From positions 1 to 64,000 of the forward strand of contig JABLXV010000017.1 in the NCBI GenBank assembly GCA_013177895.1: a stretch of 64,000 nt of DNA. The letters run 5' to 3'. The notes below the pieces were generated by a model. The model saw only the letters and a program-made list of their open reading frames with translations, had not been told where the DNA came from and searched no databases. Positions 61,099 to 64,000 of this stretch are shown here, piece by piece. The translations under genes and the position numbers were made by a program. Origin of the DNA: Brevinematales bacterium (GTDB taxonomy: Bacteria > Spirochaetota > Brevinematia > Brevinematales > GWF1-51-8). Position 1 is the stretch's first letter. Each line of letters begins with the position of its first letter.

Positions 61099-62361
61099 AT
61101 GGTGAGGGAAAACGCGTTAAAATATCATCAGAATAACGGGATCGGCAACGGAAAAATCGAGACGATCCCCAAGGTATCGGTCAAGACCCGCGAGGAACTT
61201 TCGCTCGCGTATACTCCCGGCGTCGCGGTTCCATGTCTGGAAATCGCCGAAATGGAAGAGAAAGTATTCGATTATACGATCAAGGGCAACACGGTACTGG
61301 TGGTCAGCGACGGGTCGGCGGTACTCGGCCTCGGGAATATCGGCTGTAAGGGGTCAATCCCCGTGATGGAGGGGAAAGCCCTGCTGTTCAAGATATTCGG
61401 CGGGGTGGACGCATACCCGATCGTGCTCGATTCGCAGGATACCGAGACGATTATCCGCACGGTGGAACTGATTTCGCCGATCGCGGGAGGAATCAACCTC
61501 GAGGATATTTCCGCGCCGCGTTGTTTCGAGATCGAGACCCGTTTGTCCAAAAATCTCAGTATCCCTATTTTCCACGACGACCAGCACGGGACGGCGGTGG
61601 TTTCGCTCGGCGGACTGATGAACGCGTTGAAAATAGTCGGGAAAAATATCGACGAAGTAAAGATAGTCGTTAACGGGAGCGGCGCGGCCGGTATCGCGGT
61701 CACCCGCCTGATGCTATTCGCGGGCGCGAAGAACGTTATCCTCTGCGACACGAAGGGCGCAATTTACGAGGGCAGAACGAATAATATGAATCCCATGAAG
61801 GATGAGATCGCGTTGGCGACCAATCCCGATAAGGAAAAGGGTCTCTTAGCCGACGTGGTCAGGGGCGCGGATGTATTTCTCGGGCTTTCCGCGAAAGGCG
61901 CGCTGACCTACGATATGGTAAAGACGATGGGGACGAAGCCCGTCATTTTCGCGATGGCCAACCCCGACCCGGAAATTTTGCCCGACGAGGCGAAAGCAGC
62001 CGGAGCGGTCGTGATCGCGACCGGGCGCAGCGATTTCCCCAATCAGGTGAATAACTGTCTCGGGTTCCCGGCGATATTCCGGGGGCTTCTGGATGTGCGC
62101 GCGATGTCGGTCACCCAGAATATGAAGAAAGCCGCCGCCGAGGCGATCGCCTCACGGATAACGCAGAACGACCTCGATAAGGGAAAGATCATCCCGTCGG
62201 TATACGATTTCGAGGTGTTCGCGTATGAGGCGGAGGCGGTGGGACAGCAGGCAATCGCGGACGGCGTCGCGAGACTGAAGCCCGAAAAGGACGCAATCTT
62301 TTATAATATGCTGAATATCCTCAAAGAGAATAGACGGAGGTTTTTCGGTGAAACAATTTAG
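61099..62361 (+). CDS. Malic enzyme (NAD(P)-dependent malate dehydrogenase, decarboxylating)
   Basis: 420 residues, the short bacterial form. It turns malate into pyruvate and CO2. Seen: AYTPGVAVPCLEI with the active tyrosine, SDGSAVLGLGNIG, IPVMEGKALLFK with the catalytic lysine, HDDQHGTAVV for metal, VNGSGAAGIAV for the nucleotide, and FAMANPDPEI. Which cofactor it prefers is not clear. RBS AAGGAG three bases before the ATG. The purine phosphorylase gene starts inside its last codons. Confidence 0.95.
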   Translation: MVRENALKYHQNNGIGNGKIETIPKVSVKTREELSLAYTPGVAVPCLEIAEMEEKVFDYTIKGNTVLVVSDGSAVLGLGNIGCKGSIPVMEGKALLFKIFGGVDAYPIVLDSQDTETIIRTVELISPIAGGINLEDISAPRCFEIETRLSKNLSIPIFHDDQHGTAVVSLGGLMNALKIVGKNIDEVKIVVNGSGAAGIAVTRLMLFAGAKNVILCDTKGAIYEGRTNNMNPMKDEIALATNPDKEKGLLADVVRGADVFLGLSAKGALTYDMVKTMGTKPVIFAMANPDPEILPDEAKAAGAVVIATGRSDFPNQVNNCLGFPAIFRGLLDVRAMSVTQNMKKAAAEAIASRITQNDLDKGKIIPSVYDFEVFAYEAEAVGQQAIADGVARLKPEKDAIFYNMLNILKENRRRFFGETI

Positions 62362-63154
62362 CAAAGAAAAACTTCTCGAAGCGAAGGAATCGTTTTTAAA
62401 GTCCGCCGCCGGATGGGATAAGCCCGTCGAATGGGCGGCGGTGATGGGGTCGGGGCTTTCCGACGTATTCGACGATTTTAAGGTCATCGGGAGCTTTCCC
62501 TTCTCGGATGTCGCGCGTATGCCGCATTCCGGGGTAGCGGGGCATCGCGGGGAATTTATGATCGCAGAGTATAACGGGAAACGTGTCCTCGCGCAGTTGG
62601 GGCGTTCGCATCTCTACGAGGGGTGGACGCCGTTCGAGGTTGCGTTCTCGGTGGGGTTGTTCGGCGAGCTCGGCATCAAGAACCTCCTGCTGACCAACGC
62701 GGCGGGCGGCGTACTCGACACTCTCGAAGTCGGGGACGTGATGGTTATATACGACCAGATCAACCTCCAGTCGGGGAGCCCGTTGAACGGCGCGCCCGGG
62801 TCGGAGAAGTTTCAGGATATGACGGAAACCTACGATAAAACGTTTGCCGGGAAGCTCTCTAAACATTTCGGGCTCACGCAGGGCGTGTACGCGGCGCTTC
62901 GCGGGCCGCATTACGAAACCCCCGCGGAAGTGCGGTATCTCAGGACGATCGGCGCGGACGCGGTGGGAATGTCCACTGTGATGGAAGCGATCATGGGGCG
63001 GTTCTACGGGATGCGTATCGCGGGAATGTCGCTGATAACCAATAAGGCGTCGGGGCTAGGCGGAAAGAAACTCGATCACTCCGAGGTCATCGAGGCGGGA
63101 AAGACCGGGCGGCGGAAAATCGCCGACGGGATAAAGTTCCTGATGGGGGAATAA
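62348..63154 (+). CDS. Purine nucleoside phosphorylase (trimeric class)
   Basis: 268 residues. It splits inosine or guanosine with phosphate into base and ribose 1-phosphate. Family blocks: VMGSGLSDV, HSGVAGHRGEF, GRSHLYEGW, LLTNAAGGV, GPHYETPAEVRYL, VGMSTVMEA and TNKASG. The start is GTG 62348 with GGAGGT seven bases upstream, and the gene overlaps malic enzyme by 14 bases. Usual symbols are punA or deoD-like; the exact base preference is not decided here. Confidence 0.95.
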   Translation: MKQFSKEKLLEAKESFLKSAAGWDKPVEWAAVMGSGLSDVFDDFKVIGSFPFSDVARMPHSGVAGHRGEFMIAEYNGKRVLAQLGRSHLYEGWTPFEVAFSVGLFGELGIKNLLLTNAAGGVLDTLEVGDVMVIYDQINLQSGSPLNGAPGSEKFQDMTETYDKTFAGKLSKHFGLTQGVYAALRGPHYETPAEVRYLRTIGADAVGMSTVMEAIMGRFYGMRIAGMSLITNKASGLGGKKLDHSEVIEAGKTGRRKIADGIKFLMGE

Positions 63155-63160
63155 AGACCT

Positions 63161-63454
63161 ATGATTATCGGGCTATTGACGATACAAATCGATATTCCGC
63201 ACTGGGAGACGGTGAAGGAACGGAGAAACCTGATCCGCAGTATCAAGGATAAAATCCGAAAGAAATTCAACGTCAGCGTATCGGAGATTGTCGAGGAAGA
63301 CCATTTCGGGCAGAAAACGATCATCGCGGTATCGGCGGTTTCCAACGAGACCGACCACCTCAATAGCGTCCTGTCGAATGTTTACAATCTGGTGGAGAGG
63401 TTCCACCCGGACATTATTCATTCCTATAGTACGAATTTTATCGTGCATGAATAA
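63161..63454 (+). CDS. DUF503 family protein
   Basis: 97 residues: IGLLTIQIDIPHWETVKERR, SIKDKIRKKFNVSVSEIVE, then TIIAVSAVSNETDHLNSVLS. Typical DUF503, a small ferredoxin-like-fold protein often near rbfA and translation genes, without known role. It starts six bases after the purine phosphorylase stop and ends at a strong terminator. Confidence 0.9.
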   Translation: MIIGLLTIQIDIPHWETVKERRNLIRSIKDKIRKKFNVSVSEIVEEDHFGQKTIIAVSAVSNETDHLNSVLSNVYNLVERFHPDIIHSYSTNFIVHE

Positions 63455-63488
63455 AACGAAAACCCCTCATAAGAGGGGTTTTCGTTTT
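63453..63488 (+). terminator. Terminator of the malic enzyme operon
   Basis: Perfect stem AAAACGAAAACCCCTC / GAGGGGTTTTCGTTTT with loop ATAA, ending in a T run. It starts in the last codon of DUF503. Confidence 0.92.
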
Positions 63489-63793
63489 TGGACATATATT
63501 TAAGGGGGCTTTTTTTAAACACCTCCTCTTACGAGGAGGTGAAATCCCGGCCTAGGCCGAGAGATATATTGGGGGGTGTAATATTAATATGCAAAAATTA
63601 TGCCAAAAAACAGGTAAAAATTAATTACATACACCGTAAACAAATAAAAACCCCACATAAAATGCTCTGCATAAAAATGCACACATACCCATGCATAACG
63701 CATTAATACGCACATGTGCAATTTCTAACTCACCCATATTATTTACTTTACTATTCGGGGTTTCTTCCGATATTGAATCGAGGAGGAATCCCT
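63489..63793. other. AT-rich spacer with hairpins
   Basis: No gene seen. It holds a second perfect hairpin CACCTCCTC-TTAC-GAGGAGGTG (63520-63541) without a T run on either side, a palindrome GGCCTAGGCC (63548-63557), and a Ca/Tg-rich stretch with GCACATGTGC (about 63712-63721). No clear promoter for the next gene. Confidence 0.5.
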
Positions 63794-64000
63794 ATGCGCG
63801 TGAGAGTATTTTTCATTTTGTTATTATTGATTGTATCCGCAGGGGCGGGGTTCCCGATCACGGTCTATCTGCCGAAAACAGTCTACACCTTTCATCCGGC
63901 GATGAGTCTCGCGTCGCTGTGCCATGCCCCGTTCGCAAGTAATTATATCATACCCACCGATAAGAGTAAAGTTTTTTCTAATAAAGAATTGGGTGTTTTG
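63794..64000 (+). CDS. Exported protein, 3' partial
   Basis: Open to the end of the window: 69 codons with no stop. Signal peptide (VRVFFILLLLIVSAGAGFP), then ITVYLPKTVYTFHPAMSLAS. RBS GAGGAGGAAT a few bases before the ATG. Too little is visible for a family. Confidence 0.7.
   Translation, partial: MRVRVFFILLLLIVSAGAGFPITVYLPKTVYTFHPAMSLASLCHAPFASNYIIPTDKSKVFSNKELGVL

Noticed and set aside
63520-63541. Second terminator after DUF503
   Set aside because: The hairpin is perfect but has no T run on either side; kept only as a structure in the spacer.
1-64000. tRNA or rRNA genes
   Set aside because: No conserved tRNA (GTTCRA-type loop with matching stems) or rRNA blocks were noticed in the gaps; a tRNAscan run would settle it.

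Overview
The window reads as about 50% GC chromosomal DNA from a diderm (outer-membrane) bacterium. Several things fit a Spirochaetota-like lineage: a UPF0164/PorV-type outer-membrane protein with a TPR tail, an OmpL47-like Ig-repeat protein, a CheW protein with a charged insertion, many exported beta-rich proteins, and dispersed hairpin repeats. This placement is inference from protein character only; no rRNA or tRNA gene was seen. Promoter-like sites of the form TTGACA-16/17-TA(T/C/A)AAT occur often and helped to choose start codons. TTG and GTG starts with good ribosome-binding sites are also used.

Layout. 1-6.5 kb: the end of a MoxR ATPase, a FlgH-like exported protein, dxs, a GAF-GGDEF cyclase, a GIY-YIG nuclease gene lying between two copies of a hairpin-rich repeat, and galT. 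6.5-11.3 kb: five tandem paralogous multi-pass membrane proteins of unknown function. 11.3-17.8 kb (mostly minus strand): ArsC-type reductase, a 7TM-DISM/SpoIIE phosphatase, a class II aldolase and a zinc/manganese ABC importer (ZnuA-C-B order). 17.8-25.4 kb: an RRM protein with a long leader, a beta-barrel protein, an orphan ABC ATPase, a response regulator with two histidine kinases (one frameshifted at an A8 run), and exported proteins. 25.4-31 kb: an ISL3-type insertion with perfect 8-bp target duplication that separates a strong promoter from rpsA, then a TPR protein, DUF3467, smpB and a coiled-coil nuclease-like protein. 31-40 kb: an MsbA-like exporter, about 800 bp of non-coding repeats, exported proteins, CheW, yebC, an outer-membrane protein and an HAD phosphatase.

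40-46.7 kb: after a PH-like protein and a HIT hydrolase comes a five-gene minus-strand run of small exported proteins of one PsbP/DUF1795-like type, including a 1009-residue protein that strings six such domains together. 47-60.9 kb: a minus-strand surface-protein cluster: a very large lamin-tail/Fn3/DOMON-like protein, discoidin-like (F5/8C) proteins, a protein ending in a FlgD-type Ig domain, a PorV-like barrel and a membrane-spanning TPR fusion. It looks like an outer-surface or secretion/adhesion locus. 61-64 kb: malic enzyme, purine nucleoside phosphorylase and DUF503 as an operon with a strong terminator, then the start of another exported protein running off the end.

The best candidates for undescribed biology are the five-gene membrane array, the PsbP-like expansion, the T/N-rich surface cluster, the repeat-flanked GIY-YIG cassette and the IS inserted in the rpsA leader.
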